A stretch of 64,000 bases of DNA from NCBI GenBank assembly GCA_017410165.1, contig JAFQRH010000025.1:89029-153028 (forward strand), given 5' to 3'. Position numbers and translations under genes: made by a program. The stretch is from Alistipes sp. (GTDB taxonomy: Bacteria; Bacteroidota; Bacteroidia; Bacteroidales; Rikenellaceae). Positions 33,440 through 43,452 of this stretch are shown one piece after another. How positions within the stretch are numbered: position 1 is the first letter of the stretch; each line of letters begins with the position of its first letter. The notes under the pieces are model-generated. The model searched no databases and was not told the origin of the DNA. It saw only the letters and a program-made list of their open reading frames with translations.

Positions 33440-36400
33440 TCAAAGATTATCCACGATGAAATAGCGGGCTTCGCGCGAGGCGATATACAATCCGCAGACG
33501 GATGCTTGCGGGAACATCGCTCCGTTTTCGGTTAGGCGTATGCCGATTGTACCGATATCCAACATATCGGCAATCGGGAATATTGCTCGCTGGTCGGGTA
33601 GTGACGGATATCCAACAGCCGGACGGATTCCTTCGTATGCGGCAGCAAACATCTGTTTCGGAGAGAGCACCTCGTGTGGAGCATATCCCCACATCGAACG
33701 GCGCACCTGCTCGTGCAGCCACTCGCTCGCCGCCTCGACCAATCGGTCGCATACGCTACGCAGCAACAATGCTTCATAATCGTCGCCCTGCTCGGAGAGT
33801 TGCCGAGCCGTATCGACAAGCGACGGCGATACACTCACTGCAAATGCGCCCACATAATCGCCACCACCTTGCGGTGCAACGAAATCGCACAATGCCCATC
33901 TCTCGCCGTACTCGTTTGCACGACGCTGACGCGGCGTAGCAATCTTCACCTGATGCACACCACCTCCACAGCACTCGCACCCCTTGCGCTGCACGAAGAC
34001 GATACCGTCGCCCGTACCATACGCCTCGAAGAAACCGACTCGTGCCGATAGGAAGTGCTGCGCAGAGAGCTCGTCGAGTACGCGTTCGCCCTCACGACAT
34101 ATCCTCTCGCCCTCCGCAGTGCCTACACCGACACCCCAAAGGTTGCAGAAATGAATCCAATTTATATATGGGCGCACCTGCTCAATCGAGATGCGCTCGA
34201 TAGTCCGCACACCGAGATATTCGGGCTTGACAATAGGCACGTTTGCCCAATCCACAACGTGTGGCGTGCAGTCGGCAGTTGCCTCCAACTCCGCAGCCCG
34301 ACGACTCTGCTCCGCAGCCCGACGGCGCAACTCGGCCTGACGATAACGGTTGCTGTCGATTAGCCGCTCGCGCTCCTCGCCTGCGAGTCGTGTAGCGAGA
34401 ATCGGGTTTTGTGCCGCATCCTTCACGTGGAACACCGCGCCATCGTATAGTGGCGCAATTTTGACTGCCGTATGCAGGAAGGAGGTTGTCGCGCCACCGA
34501 TAAACAGAGGTACCGATACGCCTGCTGCCTTCAACTCCGCAGCCACTCGGCACATCTCGTCGAGCGATGGCGTTATAAGACCGCTCAATCCGATGTAATC
34601 GACCCTCTGCTCAATAGCCGTGCGCACAATCTGCTCGGCCGAGACCATAACACCGAGGTCGATAACCTCGAAATCGTTGCACGAAAGCACCACCGAGACA
34701 ATATTTTTACCGATGTCGTGCACGTCGCCCTTCACGGTTGCCAACAGATAGCGGCCACGAGAGATACTCGTTGCCGTAGTGTGTGCACGCTCTATATATG
34801 GTTGCAGAATCGACACGGCGCGTTTCATCGTGCGAGCCGTACGCACCACCTGTGGGAGGAACATTTTGCCCTCGCCAAACAGACGGCCCACTTGTGTCAT
34901 TCCGCGCATCAAAGCCCCCTCGATAATCTCGGACGGAGTATTTCCTGCCGCCATTGCCTCCTCCAAATCAGGCACGAGAAACTCTTCATCGCCACGTTGC
35001 AGTGCCGATGCAAGTCGCTCATCCAACGGCACACTGCGGCGGTCTGCTGCGAGTGTTTCAGTTGGCGCAACATCAGCAGATGTGCCTGCGTTGTAATCAT
35101 TTGCGATGGCGAGCAGACGCTCCGTCGCATCCTCTCGACGGTACAATATCACATCCTCCAACGCTTCGAGCAATCTGCTCGGAATGTCGGCATACATAAC
35201 CGACGTTGCCGGATTGACAATCGCCATATCCAGCCCTGCCGCAATTGCGTGATAGAGAAAGACGGCGTGCATCGCCTCGCGCAGATAGTTGTTGCCACGG
35301 AAGGCAAACGAGAGGTTGCTCACTCCGCCGCTAACCTTGGCGTGTGGCAGATGGGCTTTAATCCATCGCACCGCTTCGATAAAATCGACGGCATAGCGGT
35401 CGTGCTCGCGCATACCGGTAGCGACGGTCAATATATTCGGGTCGAAAATAATATCTTCTGCCGGGAACGAGAGTCGTTCGGTCAGCAAGCGATAGGCGCG
35501 TTCGCAGACCTGCGTTTTACGCTCGAAGGTTGTCGCTTGTCCCTCCTCGTCGAAGGCCATAACCACCAACGCTGCGCCAAAATCGCGTACACGCGCAGCG
35601 CGTTCCAAAAACAACTCCTCGCCCTCTTTGAGCGACAGAGAATTGACAATCGGTTTGCCTTGTACACACTTCAACGCCGACTCTATTACCTCGAAACGCG
35701 ACGAATCAATCATCCACGGCGTGCGTGCCACCTCCGGATCGGATGCCATCATATTGAGGAACGAGGTCATCTCCACCTGCGCATCTATCATCGCATCGTC
35801 CATATTCACATCGAGCACCATCGCTCCATCCGCCACCTGACGACGTGCAATGCCGAGTGCCTCTTCGTAGGCGTGCTCCTTGACAAGACGCAGAAACTTA
35901 CGACTGCCGGCTACGTTGCATCGCTCGCCGACATTCACAAACGAACCATTGGGCGAGAAGCCCTCCAAGCCGGCAAGCCACGCACCCTCCGCCCTGCGCG
36001 TCGGTTTGCGTACCGCCCCGACGGTGGCAACCGTACGGGCTATGGCGCGTATATGGTCGGGTGTGGAGCCGCAACAACCACCCACGATATTGACCAAGCC
36101 CTGCTCGGCAAAGCGCGATATGTGCTCTGCCATGCGCTCCGGTGTTTCGGCATAGTGGCCCATCTCGTCCGGCAGACCGGCATTTGGATAGCAACTTACG
36201 TAATATGGAGCAACGGCGGCGAGTTGTTTCAGGAATGGCAACATCTGTTCGGCACCAAACGAGCAGTTCAGACCAATAGAGAGAAGCGGATGGTGCGCAA
36301 CCGAGCAGAGCACCGCTTCGAGCGTCTGCCCCGACAGAATACGACCCGACGAATCGGCAATCGTCAGCGACAACATCACAGGCAACGTGCGCCCCGTGCG

Positions 36401-37042
36401 ATGCATAACATCCCGCGCAGCAGCGAGTGCCGCCTTTGCGTTCAGCGTATCGAAGACGGTCTCCACAAGCAATACATCAACGCCACCCTCGACGAGCGAC
36501 TCAATCTGTTCGGTGTAGCAGTCGTACAACGTATCGTAGTCGATGGCTCTCGCCGCAGGATTCTCCACATCGGGCGACATCGAACAGGTTCTGCCCGTAG
36601 GGCCGATTGAACCGGCTACAAAGCGTGGTTGCGAAGGGGTGAGTTGTGTCATTCGGTCGGCCTCGGCACGTGCTATGCGGGCCGCCGCAAGGTTTATGTC
36701 GCGTACGTATTGGGCCGTTGCATATTCGGCTTGCGAGATGCGTTGGGCGTTGAATGTGCAGGTCTCGATGATGTCGGCACCCGCCTCCAAATATTCGCGA
36801 TGAATGGCTGCAACAACATCGGGCCGAGTCAGCACAAGGATATCGTTGTTGCCCGCAAGCGGTTGCGTGTGGTTGCAAAAGAGCGAGCCACGAAAATCTT
36901 GCTCGGAGAGTTTGCGTCGCTGAATCATCGTACCCATTGCACCATCCAGCACAAGGATACGTTCGCCTATTATATCAACAATATTTTTCATTCGTCGCAG
37001 AAAAGCCGGCTCGTTATCAAATAGTTTTCTCGCCGGACGCAT
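33440..37042 (-). CDS. metH: Cobalamin-dependent methionine synthase
   Basis: 1200 residues. MetH transfers a methyl group from 5-methyl-tetrahydrofolate to homocysteine through methylcobalamin. Modules in order: homocysteine domain ([13 protein letters not shown] near the N-terminus, zinc ligands in LNCSFG and [10 protein letters not shown]), folate-binding domain ([16 protein letters not shown]), cobalamin domain with the B12 loop [11 protein letters not shown], and the C-terminal reactivation domain that binds SAM ([12 protein letters not shown]). The chosen start follows an A-rich leader (AAAAACAAAAAA); ATG 36991 gives a 1183-residue protein that fits the family start better, so the start is uncertain. 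It follows metF by 32 bases, making metF-metH an operon. Confidence 0.97.
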   Translation of the reverse strand: MRPARKLFDNEPAFLRRMKNIVDIIGERILVLDGAMGTMIQRRKLSEQDFRGSLFCNHTQPLAGNNDILVLTRPDVVAAIHREYLEAGADIIETCTFNAQRISQAEYATAQYVRDINLAAARIARAEADRMTQLTPSQPRFVAGSIGPTGRTCSMSPDVENPAARAIDYDTLYDCYTEQIESLVEGGVDVLLVETVFDTLNAKAALAAARDVMHRTGRTLPVMLSLTIADSSGRILSGQTLEAVLCSVAHHPLLSIGLNCSFGAEQMLPFLKQLAAVAPYYVSCYPNAGLPDEMGHYAETPERMAEHISRFAEQGLVNIVGGCCGSTPDHIRAIARTVATVGAVRKPTRRAEGAWLAGLEGFSPNGSFVNVGERCNVAGSRKFLRLVKEHAYEEALGIARRQVADGAMVLDVNMDDAMIDAQVEMTSFLNMMASDPEVARTPWMIDSSRFEVIESALKCVQGKPIVNSLSLKEGEELFLERAARVRDFGAALVVMAFDEEGQATTFERKTQVCERAYRLLTERLSFPAEDIIFDPNILTVATGMREHDRYAVDFIEAVRWIKAHLPHAKVSGGVSNLSFAFRGNNYLREAMHAVFLYHAIAAGLDMAIVNPATSVMYADIPSRLLEALEDVILYRREDATERLLAIANDYNAGTSADVAPTETLAADRRSVPLDERLASALQRGDEEFLVPDLEEAMAAGNTPSEIIEGALMRGMTQVGRLFGEGKMFLPQVVRTARTMKRAVSILQPYIERAHTTATSISRGRYLLATVKGDVHDIGKNIVSVVLSCNDFEVIDLGVMVSAEQIVRTAIEQRVDYIGLSGLITPSLDEMCRVAAELKAAGVSVPLFIGGATTSFLHTAVKIAPLYDGAVFHVKDAAQNPILATRLAGEERERLIDSNRYRQAELRRRAAEQSRRAAELEATADCTPHVVDWANVPIVKPEYLGVRTIERISIEQVRPYINWIHFCNLWGVGVGTAEGERICREGERVLDELSAQHFLSARVGFFEAYGTGDGIVFVQRKGCECCGGGVHQVKIATPRQRRANEYGERWALCDFVAPQGGGDYVGAFAVSVSPSLVDTARQLSEQGDDYEALLLRSVCDRLVEAASEWLHEQVRRSMWGYAPHEVLSPKQMFAAAYEGIRPAVGYPSLPDQRAIFPIADMLDIGTIGIRLTENGAMFPQASVCGLYIASREARYFIVDNL

Positions 37043-37074
37043 TTTTTTGTTTTTAGCACGCTGCTCATCTGCCG

Positions 37075-38028
37075 CTAATATACCGCACGTGCAATCTGCT
37101 CGATGCTGGCTGCGGCATTCATCGAGTAGAAGTGGATGCTCGGAACGCCTGCCGCTTTAAGTTCGCGTGCCTGTGCCGTTGCCCACTCCACGCCGAGTGC
37201 CTTCACGTCGTCGTTCGTGCGACAACGCTCCAACTCGACGGCCAACTCGACCGGCAAATCTATGTGAAACGTCTTCGGGAGCAAACTCTTCTGCGTCAGC
37301 GCAGTAAGTGGCTTAATGCCCGGAATGATCGGCACCGTAATACCCGCCGCACGACAACGCTTGACAAAGTCGAAATAGCGACCATTGTCGAAGAACATCT
37401 GCGTTACGACATACTCTGCGCCGGCCTCGATTTTCGCTTTCAGATGCTCGATATCCGAGTCGAGATTCATCGCCTCCTCGTGCTTTTCGGGGTAGCCGGC
37501 AACGCCAAACGAGAAGCGTCCGGCGAGCAGGTCGTGCTGGCTGCCGTCAATCAGCACTCCACTGTTGAACTGCGACACCTGATGGCACAAATCGACAGCG
37601 TGGGCGTGACCATTCGCCTCGGGCACGAAACGGCTCTCACCTTTGGCACGGTCGCCACGCAGAACAAGCAGGTCGGTGATGCCGAGATACGACAGGTCAA
37701 TCAACTCATTCTCCAACTCCTCGCGCGAAAAACCGCTACAAATTACGTGCGGCACGGTCGGAACGCCATAGCGCGCACTCAATACCGCTGCGATGGCAAC
37801 CGTTCCCGGGCGCATACGCTCGTTGAATCGCTGGAATACACCCTCCGCCACCTCGCGATAGACAACCTCCGTGCGGTGTGTCGTAATATTTATATATGCC
37901 GGATTGAATGGCATCAGTCGGTCGATGGTACCAAAGACGCTCTCGATGCTTTTGCCCCTGACCGGTGGCAGTATCTCGAACGAAAAAGCCGTATCGTGGG
38001 CGGCTGTAAGAAATGATGCTACGCTCAT
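37075..38028 (-). CDS. metF: Methylenetetrahydrofolate reductase
   Basis: 317 residues. The flavoenzyme reduces 5,10-methylene-THF to 5-methyl-THF, the methyl donor used by the neighbouring MetH. Evidence: FSFEILPPVRGKS at the N-terminus (Glu of the active site), YINITTHR, PHVICSGFSREELE, LLVLRGDRAK, FGVAGYPEKHEEA, EYVVTQMFFDNGRYFDFV and PIIPGIKPLT. It is the promoter-proximal gene of metF-metH, with a full consensus promoter upstream. Confidence 0.96.
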   Translation of the reverse strand: MSVASFLTAAHDTAFSFEILPPVRGKSIESVFGTIDRLMPFNPAYINITTHRTEVVYREVAEGVFQRFNERMRPGTVAIAAVLSARYGVPTVPHVICSGFSREELENELIDLSYLGITDLLVLRGDRAKGESRFVPEANGHAHAVDLCHQVSQFNSGVLIDGSQHDLLAGRFSFGVAGYPEKHEEAMNLDSDIEHLKAKIEAGAEYVVTQMFFDNGRYFDFVKRCRAAGITVPIIPGIKPLTALTQKSLLPKTFHIDLPVELAVELERCRTNDDVKALGVEWATAQARELKAAGVPSIHFYSMNAAASIEQIARAVY

Positions 38029-38055
38029 TGTCGAATTTCAAAAAATAACTCCTCG

Positions 38056-38087
38056 CAAAGTTAAGGTTTATCTGTCGCATATCCAAA
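38056..38087 (-). promoter_or_regulatory. Promoter for metF-metH
   Basis: On the minus strand TTTG (38087-38084), a 20-nt spacer and TAACTTTG (38063-38056), a complete consensus. The leader to the metF ATG (38028) is only ~22 bases, which leaves no room for a SAM or cobalamin riboswitch. Confidence 0.85.
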
Positions 38088-38166
38088 AAAACGGATAAAA
38101 AACCGCAACGACGAAAAACCAAGATTTTTTGCACGCAGCAGAATACTACCGATGCAAAATAATGCG

Positions 38167-38174
38167 TATATTTG
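38167..38174 (+). promoter_or_regulatory. Promoter -7 element for mntP
   Basis: TATATTTG matches the -7 consensus 49 bases before ATG 38224. A -33 box at proper spacing is not evident. Confidence 0.5.
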
Positions 38175-38223
38175 TACGATTTATTAACGATTGTCGGGAG
38201 TGTCCGATACATAAATTTGCGTT

Positions 38224-38790
38224 ATGGGAATTGCGGAGATGTTGGTGCTTGCAGCCGGATTGGCGATGGATGCGTTTGCCGTATCCATTGGCAAAGGTCT
38301 GTCGCTTCGGAGCGTTCGAGCCAAGCATCTTGCCACGACAGGCGTATGGTTTGGCGGCTTTCAGGCCTTGATGCCCATCGTCGGCTATCTGCTCGGTGTG
38401 AGTTTCGCGCAACAGGTGTCGAGCATCGACCATTGGATAGCGTTCGTCCTGCTCGGGCTAATCGGTGGTAATATGATTCGCGAATCGCTCTCGAAGAGCG
38501 ACGAAGAGTGTTGTAGCGACCCCGACTTCTCGGCACGCACGATGTTTCTGCTTGCAGTAGCCACGAGCATTGATGCTCTGGCGGTGGGCGTGTCGTTGGC
38601 GTTTTTGGGCGTAAATATTTGGAGCGCAGCAGCCGTAATCGGTTGCGTTACATTCTGCTTCTCAGCGGTCGGCGTATTGATTGGCAAACATTTCGGTTGT
38701 CGCTATAAATCGAAGGCGGAGTTTGTCGGTGGTCTGATTTTAACGCTGATTGGCGTCAAAATTCTTGTCGAGCACACGCTCTTCGATTAA
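38224..38790 (+). CDS. mntP: Manganese efflux pump MntP
   Basis: 188 residues, six membrane segments in two repeats. The paired motifs GLAMDAFAVSIGKGL (~14-28) and ATSIDALAVGVSLAFLG (~120) supply the Asp residues of the MntP transport site. The protein expels Mn2+ across the inner membrane. It is a single-gene unit between convergent and divergent neighbours. No yybP-ykoY type manganese riboswitch is recognisable in the short leader. Confidence 0.92.
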   Translation: MGIAEMLVLAAGLAMDAFAVSIGKGLSLRSVRAKHLATTGVWFGGFQALMPIVGYLLGVSFAQQVSSIDHWIAFVLLGLIGGNMIRESLSKSDEECCSDPDFSARTMFLLAVATSIDALAVGVSLAFLGVNIWSAAAVIGCVTFCFSAVGVLIGKHFGCRYKSKAEFVGGLILTLIGVKILVEHTLFD

Positions 38791-38913
38791 CCATCACTAC
38801 CTCTTGCCGAGCAACATCACAAAAGCCGAGCAATTTCACAAATGCAAGGCGATATCACAAACAACATTGATTATCTGCGATTTTCTGCCCTCCCCGTGTT
38901 TGCAGACGGGGGC

Positions 38914-40572
38914 TTACGATAGGGCGATGAGTACCAGAATCTGCGCGGTGAATATTCGCAAAAACATCGTCAGCGGATAGACGCTGGCGTATGCCACCGA
39001 AGCGCGGTCGTTTGTGGCTACGGTATTGGCATAAGCCAATGCCGGAGGATCAGTCATTGCGCCCGACATCAGACCCATAATCGAGAAGTAGTCCATCTTC
39101 ATCGCCTTGCGGGCAATGATACCCGTTATGAGCAGTGGTAGAATGGTGATTGCTACGCCATATAGTACCCACCAATAACCACCGTCGCAAATCGACGACA
39201 CGAACGTCTCTCCGGCACTCAATCCGACGGCAGCAAGGAATAACGAGATACCGATTTCGCGAATCATCATATTTGCAGAGTTAGTCGTAAAGGTAACGAG
39301 CTTATAGCGTGGGCCATAACGTGCCACGAGGATTGCGACAATCAGTGGACCGCCAGCCAAACCGAGTTTGATTGGTTGCGGAATGCCGGGGAACATAATC
39401 GGAATCGAGCCGAGCAGCACACCGAAGAAGATACCGATGAAAATTGGCAGCAGATTCGGGTGGTCGAGACGGCGTACCGAGTTGCCGAGGATGGCTGCCA
39501 CATCGTCCAAATCTTGCTTGCGACCGACTACAACCACAACGTCGCCCATCTGTAAGCGCAACTCGTAAGTGGCAACGAGCTCGATACCGGCACGCACAAC
39601 GCGCGTAATGGTGACGTTGTAATTGGCGCGGATATGCAGGTCGGAGATGTGCTTGCCGTTGAGTTGCGGTTTGGTGACGACGATACGACGCTTTTCGAGA
39701 TTCGAGGTGGTCGATTTCCATTCACGTTCGTCGATTTTAATGCTCTCGCCGATGAGAGACTGCAATAGTTCGACATCTTCACTGCTTGCCACTATGCGCA
39801 GAATATCGTTCTCGTTGAGAACGGTGTCGCCGGCAACAATCTGTTGCTTGTCGTCACGAATCATACGCGCCACGACAAACTTACTGCGTGCGATATGCGA
39901 CACCTCCTCGATGCTTTTGCCCACCACGCCGTGATTCGTTACGCGCAACTCGATGCGTACGGTGTGTGGCGCATTGCTGTCGAGCGTTGCTGCCTGCTCG
40001 CGGTCAATCTTGATGCGGAACAGGTAGCGGATGGCAATCATCGAGAGGATAATGCCAACCACACCGAGCGGATATGCAACGGCGTATGCCGCAGCGAGCG
40101 TGTTATCGTTTGCACCCGTAACGTCGGAGATTGTCTGTTGTGCAGCACCGAGCCCTGGGGTGTTGGTAACGGCTCCCGACAGAACGCCGACCATCGTGGT
40201 CAAATCCTCGCCCGTTAGAAGATGGATGCCGAATGCCGTGAGGCAGCCGAGCAGGATGATGGTCACGGCCAACATATTGAGTTTGATGCCTCCTTCGCGC
40301 AACGACGAGAAGAAACCGGGACCAACCTGCAAACCAATGGAATAGACGAACAGAATCAGACCAAACTCCTTGACGAAGTCGCAAATGCGCGGGTCGATGC
40401 CCAGTCCGAAGTGCGACAACAGGATACCCGTGAAGAGTACCCACGTAATGCCGAGCGACACACTACCGAACTTGATGCGGCTCAATAGCAGACCGACGGC
40501 AATTGTCAAGCCGATAATCAGTACGGAATTGGCGATGCTGTTCGATGTAAATAGATTAACCAACCACTCCAT
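38914..40572 (-). CDS. AspT/YidE-YbjL family antiporter with two RCK_C (TrkA-C) domains
   Basis: 552 residues. The two membrane halves (residues ~1-180 and ~375-552) each show the duplicated family signature: LILFVYSIGLQVGPGFF and GAVTNTPGLGAA in the first, SLFLAAVGLSAGETFV and GAMTDPPALAYA in the second. Between them lie two TrkA-C-type cytosolic domains (VVGKSIEEVSHI..., LNGKHISDLHI...). AspT exchanges aspartate for alanine; homologues such as YidE have no proven substrate, so the substrate here is left open. Confidence 0.85.
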   Translation of the reverse strand: MEWLVNLFTSNSIANSVLIIGLTIAVGLLLSRIKFGSVSLGITWVLFTGILLSHFGLGIDPRICDFVKEFGLILFVYSIGLQVGPGFFSSLREGGIKLNMLAVTIILLGCLTAFGIHLLTGEDLTTMVGVLSGAVTNTPGLGAAQQTISDVTGANDNTLAAAYAVAYPLGVVGIILSMIAIRYLFRIKIDREQAATLDSNAPHTVRIELRVTNHGVVGKSIEEVSHIARSKFVVARMIRDDKQQIVAGDTVLNENDILRIVASSEDVELLQSLIGESIKIDEREWKSTTSNLEKRRIVVTKPQLNGKHISDLHIRANYNVTITRVVRAGIELVATYELRLQMGDVVVVVGRKQDLDDVAAILGNSVRRLDHPNLLPIFIGIFFGVLLGSIPIMFPGIPQPIKLGLAGGPLIVAILVARYGPRYKLVTFTTNSANMMIREIGISLFLAAVGLSAGETFVSSICDGGYWWVLYGVAITILPLLITGIIARKAMKMDYFSIMGLMSGAMTDPPALAYANTVATNDRASVAYASVYPLTMFLRIFTAQILVLIALS

Positions 40573-40707
40573 AATCTTCCTCGTTTGTATTTTTTTTGTT
40601 TCCTATTAACCTTCTCTTCGTCCGTGCGACCACCTCTTTTCAGGTGTCGATTACCAAAACGAATATGTGATGCACATAAGCAAATCCGCGGATGCGGAAT
40701 GCGCCTG

Positions 40708-40738
40708 CAAAGATACGACATTTGAGGGGTTTTTCAAA
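40708..40738 (-). promoter_or_regulatory. Promoter for the AspT/YidE-like antiporter
   Basis: On the minus strand TTTG (40738-40735), a 19-nt spacer and TATCTTTG (40715-40708). It implies a ~130-base untranslated leader (40702 to 40573) in which I recognise no RNA motif. The sequence from 40739 to 40847 holds nothing else I can identify. Confidence 0.8.
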
Positions 40739-40847
40739 TTTTTTAAGAAATATATTCTCTCTTGTGTGAAAAATAGCCGAAAAGGGTCGTGGTGACCGCA
40801 TTGACCGATTGCGAAAAAACGCGTGGTGTCTGCAAAAAATGGCGTAA

Positions 40848-41030
40848 CTGCGTACGCTAATCGGAAAATTGCCGTTTGCGCTTGCTCCGGGTATGGGGCT
40901 GAATGCGTTTTTTGCCTATACTATCTGTGTCGGTCTTGGCTATTCGTGGCAATTTGCACTCACGGCTGTATTTATCGAGGGTATTGTCTCCATTCTGCTC
41001 ACGGTCACCAATCTGCGTGAAAAATGTTGA
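40848..41030 (+). pseudogene. Relic of an NCS2-family purine/uracil permease gene
   Basis: Open frame between stops at 40845 and 41028, about 60 codons, without an in-frame start before the conserved part. The translation LPFALAPGMGLNAFFAYT, then GYSWQFALTAVFIEG and TNLREKC, matches the N-terminal third of NCS2/AzgA-type permeases (GMGLNAFFAY is their hallmark). The first ~70 and the last ~300 residues expected for a permease are missing, so it is a truncated remnant. It lies tail to tail with rmuC, 11 bases from its stop. Confidence 0.7.
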
Positions 41031-41041
41031 TGATACGCGAC

Positions 41042-42358
41042 CTACTCTTCGCCTTCGGGCAACGATTTGGTGGTCTTTATGCCGAGCTGCTTTATCTTGT
41101 CCACGCGCGACAAGATGTTGCCCTTGCCGGTCGAGAGCTTCTTGCACGCCTCGTCGTGCGCCTCCGATGCCTTTTTGAGTGCCTTGCCAACACCCTCCAA
41201 ATCGCTGACAAAGCCGGCGAGTTTGTCGTATAGGTCGCCCGTCTGACGGGCAATTTCAAGCGCGTTCTTCGTCTGCTTGTCGCGCGTCCAGAGTTGATAC
41301 ATCAGCTTCAAGACAGATATAAGGTGTGTCGGGCTGACGATTACTACGTGCTGTTTGTATGCCTTCTCCCACAAATCGGCATCACCCTGCATCGCTGCCG
41401 TATATGCCCCTTCGTTTGGAATGAACATCATCACAAAATCGGCAGCATCCTTGACATAACGCTGGTAATCCTTCGATGCCAATCCGCGCACCTGTTCATT
41501 CACCGACTTTATGTGCGCTGCGAGCAGTGCGGCACGCTCCGCCTCGGGCGCATTCGTGTAGTCGATATAGTGCTTGATGTTGGTCTTTGAGTCGATAACG
41601 ATATTCTTACCTTCGGGCAGATGGAAGATTGCGTCGGGACGAAGTTGATTCTCCTCCTCGCCTTTAATTTTTGTGCCATCCGCATTGTCGGTCGCCTGCA
41701 ACGAGTAGTTTACACCCTCTTCCAAACCCGATTTTTCGAGAATCTGGCGCAAAATCATCTCGCCCCAATCGCCCTGCACCTTCGAGTTGCCACGCAGTGC
41801 GCCCGACAACTCCTTTGCTTCGCGGCCTATCGTGGTGTTGAGTTCTCGGAGTTCCTTTATGCTCTCTTTGAGCGACTTAACCTCGCTTACTTCGCCCGTG
41901 TAGCAGTCGTGAATGGCTTTTTGCAGCGAATCGACATTCTCCTTGAATGGTGCAAGAATCTCGGCCAAACGGCTCTCGTTGCTCTCTTTGAATGCTTTGG
42001 ATTTCTCGTCAAGAATCGTACCCGCTATTTCGCGAAATACCAACTCGGTCTCCTTGCGCAATGCCTGTCGCTCTTCGCTCTGTTGGCGCAACTGCTCTTG
42101 CAAACGAGCCGCCTCGACACGAGCCGCTTCGAGTGCTTCGCGTTGCAGGGATGCCTCACGAGATGCCGTCTCTCGCTCGGTCGCCATATTTCGCATCGCT
42201 GTCTCACGCTCCGAGGTGAGTTGCTCTACACGACGACGCTCCTCTTCGAGTTGAGTGGCAAGCACAACCGTACGCACGCGCGCAACCAAATAACCACCAA
42301 CAGCCCCAGCAACAATACATATTACGGCTACTATAAAAATGATGACTCCCTGCTCCAT
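41042..42358 (-). CDS. rmuC: DNA recombination protein RmuC
   Basis: 438 residues: an N-terminal membrane segment (IIFIVAVICIVAGAVGGYLV), a long coiled coil (~30-170, Glu/Arg/Gln-rich) and a PD-(D/E)XK-like RmuC domain. The latter shows KVQGDWGEMILRQILEKSGL, RPDAIFHLPEGKNIVIDSKT and FVMMFIPNEGAY, the family's conserved blocks. RmuC limits inversions at short inverted repeats in E. coli. It follows argR by ~118 bases on the same strand. Confidence 0.93.
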   Translation of the reverse strand: MEQGVIIFIVAVICIVAGAVGGYLVARVRTVVLATQLEEERRRVEQLTSERETAMRNMATERETASREASLQREALEAARVEAARLQEQLRQQSEERQALRKETELVFREIAGTILDEKSKAFKESNESRLAEILAPFKENVDSLQKAIHDCYTGEVSEVKSLKESIKELRELNTTIGREAKELSGALRGNSKVQGDWGEMILRQILEKSGLEEGVNYSLQATDNADGTKIKGEEENQLRPDAIFHLPEGKNIVIDSKTNIKHYIDYTNAPEAERAALLAAHIKSVNEQVRGLASKDYQRYVKDAADFVMMFIPNEGAYTAAMQGDADLWEKAYKQHVVIVSPTHLISVLKLMYQLWTRDKQTKNALEIARQTGDLYDKLAGFVSDLEGVGKALKKASEAHDEACKKLSTGKGNILSRVDKIKQLGIKTTKSLPEGEE

Positions 42359-42420
42359 ATATTTTGCCCCTCCCCGTTTTTCGATATAGGTTTGTCTTGT
42401 ATGTGTATTACGTGCAAAAT

Positions 42421-42447
42421 CCGCCGAATCAATACTTGTTTCGGCGG
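42421..42447 (-). terminator. Hairpin after argR
   Basis: CCGCCGAA (42421-42428) pairs with TTCGGCGG (42440-42447), an 8-bp stem, followed on the minus strand by ATTTTG. Probable terminator between argR and rmuC. Confidence 0.6.
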
Positions 42448-42476
42448 CTATTGCTTATGAGTTGTGAGCAGAGTTG

Positions 42477-42950
42477 CTACTCTGCAATTGTTTTCAGTGT
42501 CGGAAACGCTTTTTGTAATGTCTCGATAATCTGCTGATGCTCTACGCCTTCGCGGAGAACCATCATAATAATATTATCGCCGGCTACCGTGCCGAGGATA
42601 TCTTTCGACTTGCGACCGTCGATGATAACCGAAACGGCACTTGCGTATCCCGATTTGGTCATCACTACGCCTATGTTGCCCGAAAAACGGATGCCGATAA
42701 TCGCATCGCCGAGATTTGATGTGCCAATCTCGTTTTGTGCAGCAAGGTGCTCGGCGAGGATATATACGTATCCCTTCTCAGGATGCGAAACCTTCGAGAC
42801 GTTAATCTCTTTGAAGTCGCGCGACAATGTACTCTGTGTCGCTTTGATACCATAAGCGTCGAGTCGTTTGATGAGTTCCTCCTGCGAGCCGATCAACTCC
42901 TCGGTGATAACACGCTTTATTACTCCTAAACGTTCACTTTTCTTTCCCAT
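42477..42950 (-). CDS. argR: Arginine repressor
   Basis: 157 residues from ATG 42950; a longer frame to 43031 would cross the promoter and is rejected. ArgR binds operator DNA as a hexamer when arginine is present. The winged-helix N-terminus shows ITEELIGSQEELIKRLDAYG and ATQSTLSRDFKEINVSKV, with the SRDF-type recognition helix. The C-terminal oligomerisation and arginine-binding domain ends GTVAGDNIIMMVLRE, where GTxAGDDT is the usual motif. No arginine genes are in the window. Confidence 0.93.
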   Translation of the reverse strand: MGKKSERLGVIKRVITEELIGSQEELIKRLDAYGIKATQSTLSRDFKEINVSKVSHPEKGYVYILAEHLAAQNEIGTSNLGDAIIGIRFSGNIGVVMTKSGYASAVSVIIDGRKSKDILGTVAGDNIIMMVLREGVEHQQIIETLQKAFPTLKTIAE

Positions 42951-42976
42951 AATTCCAAAGACAATCCTATTTCCTA

Positions 42977-43007
42977 CAAAAATAGCGATTAAAATTGGCA
43001 CAAACAA
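42977..43007 (-). promoter_or_regulatory. Promoter for argR
   Basis: On the minus strand TATTTTTG (42984-42977) with TTG (43007-43005) at 20-nt spacing. Leader of ~20 bases to ATG 42950. Confidence 0.6.
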
Positions 43008-43045
43008 CCCTCTGATGCATATTTTTTGCAAAAAATTGTAAAAAA

Positions 43046-43076
43046 TTTGTTCTTTGTAATTTTATCGCTATATTTG
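43046..43076 (+). promoter_or_regulatory. Promoter for tRNA-Val
   Basis: TTTG (43046-43049), a 19-nt spacer and TATATTTG (43069-43076), a full consensus placed ~12 bases before the mature tRNA. Confidence 0.9.
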
Positions 43077-43087
43077 CACTCCGAATC

Positions 43088-43162
43088 GGGAGTTTAGCTC
43101 AGCTGGTTCAGAGCATCTGCCTTACAAGCAGAGGGTCGGGGGTTCGAATCCCTCAACTCCCA
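43088..43162 (+). tRNA. tRNA-Val (anticodon UAC)
   Basis: 75 nt. The acceptor stem pairs GGGAGTT with AACTCCC, with A as discriminator. The D-arm region reads AGCTCAGCTGGTTCAGAGC. The anticodon arm is TCTGC-CTTACAA-GCAGA with anticodon TAC (valine), and the T-arm is GGGGGTTCGAATCCCTC. CCA is not encoded. A terminator follows 19 bases later. Confidence 0.97.
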
Positions 43163-43181
43163 CAAATATTTACGATTCGAC

Positions 43182-43212
43182 AAACGACTGATATTTATCA
43201 GTCGTTTTTTTG
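43182..43212 (+). terminator. Terminator of tRNA-Val
   Basis: AAACGACTGATA (43182-43193) pairs with TATCAGTCGTTT (43196-43207), a 12-bp stem followed by a T run. Confidence 0.92.
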
Positions 43213-43414
43213 TTGTGTATGCTGTTCGTGTGCAAGCACCCGACACCACACACACAACAAAAGCGACGAGCGAGTGCTCGTGTCGAATCGTGGGAAGTTG
43301 CAGCATTGCTCACTGTGTGCGGGGGTTGCGAGGATAAAGATATTTATTTCCAATGGTATCCTCGCGAGGGCTTCGCCCTTCAAATCCCTCAACTCCCACA
43401 AACGAAGCGAAGCA

Positions 43415-43445
43415 AAAAGGTGTCGAATTTTCGACACCTTTTGTT
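43415..43445 (+). terminator. Terminator-like hairpin in the tRNA downstream region
   Basis: AAAAGGTGTCGA (43415-43426) pairs with TCGACACCTTTT (43431-43442), a 12-bp stem with loop ATTT and a T-rich tail. No gene precedes it closely. Confidence 0.75.
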
Positions 43446-43452
43446 TTTGGAT

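Noticed and set aside
38885..38912. Terminator for the antiporter gene (CCCCGT...ACGGGG hairpin)
   Set aside because: The stem is short and no T run follows it on the minus strand, so it was not listed as a feature.
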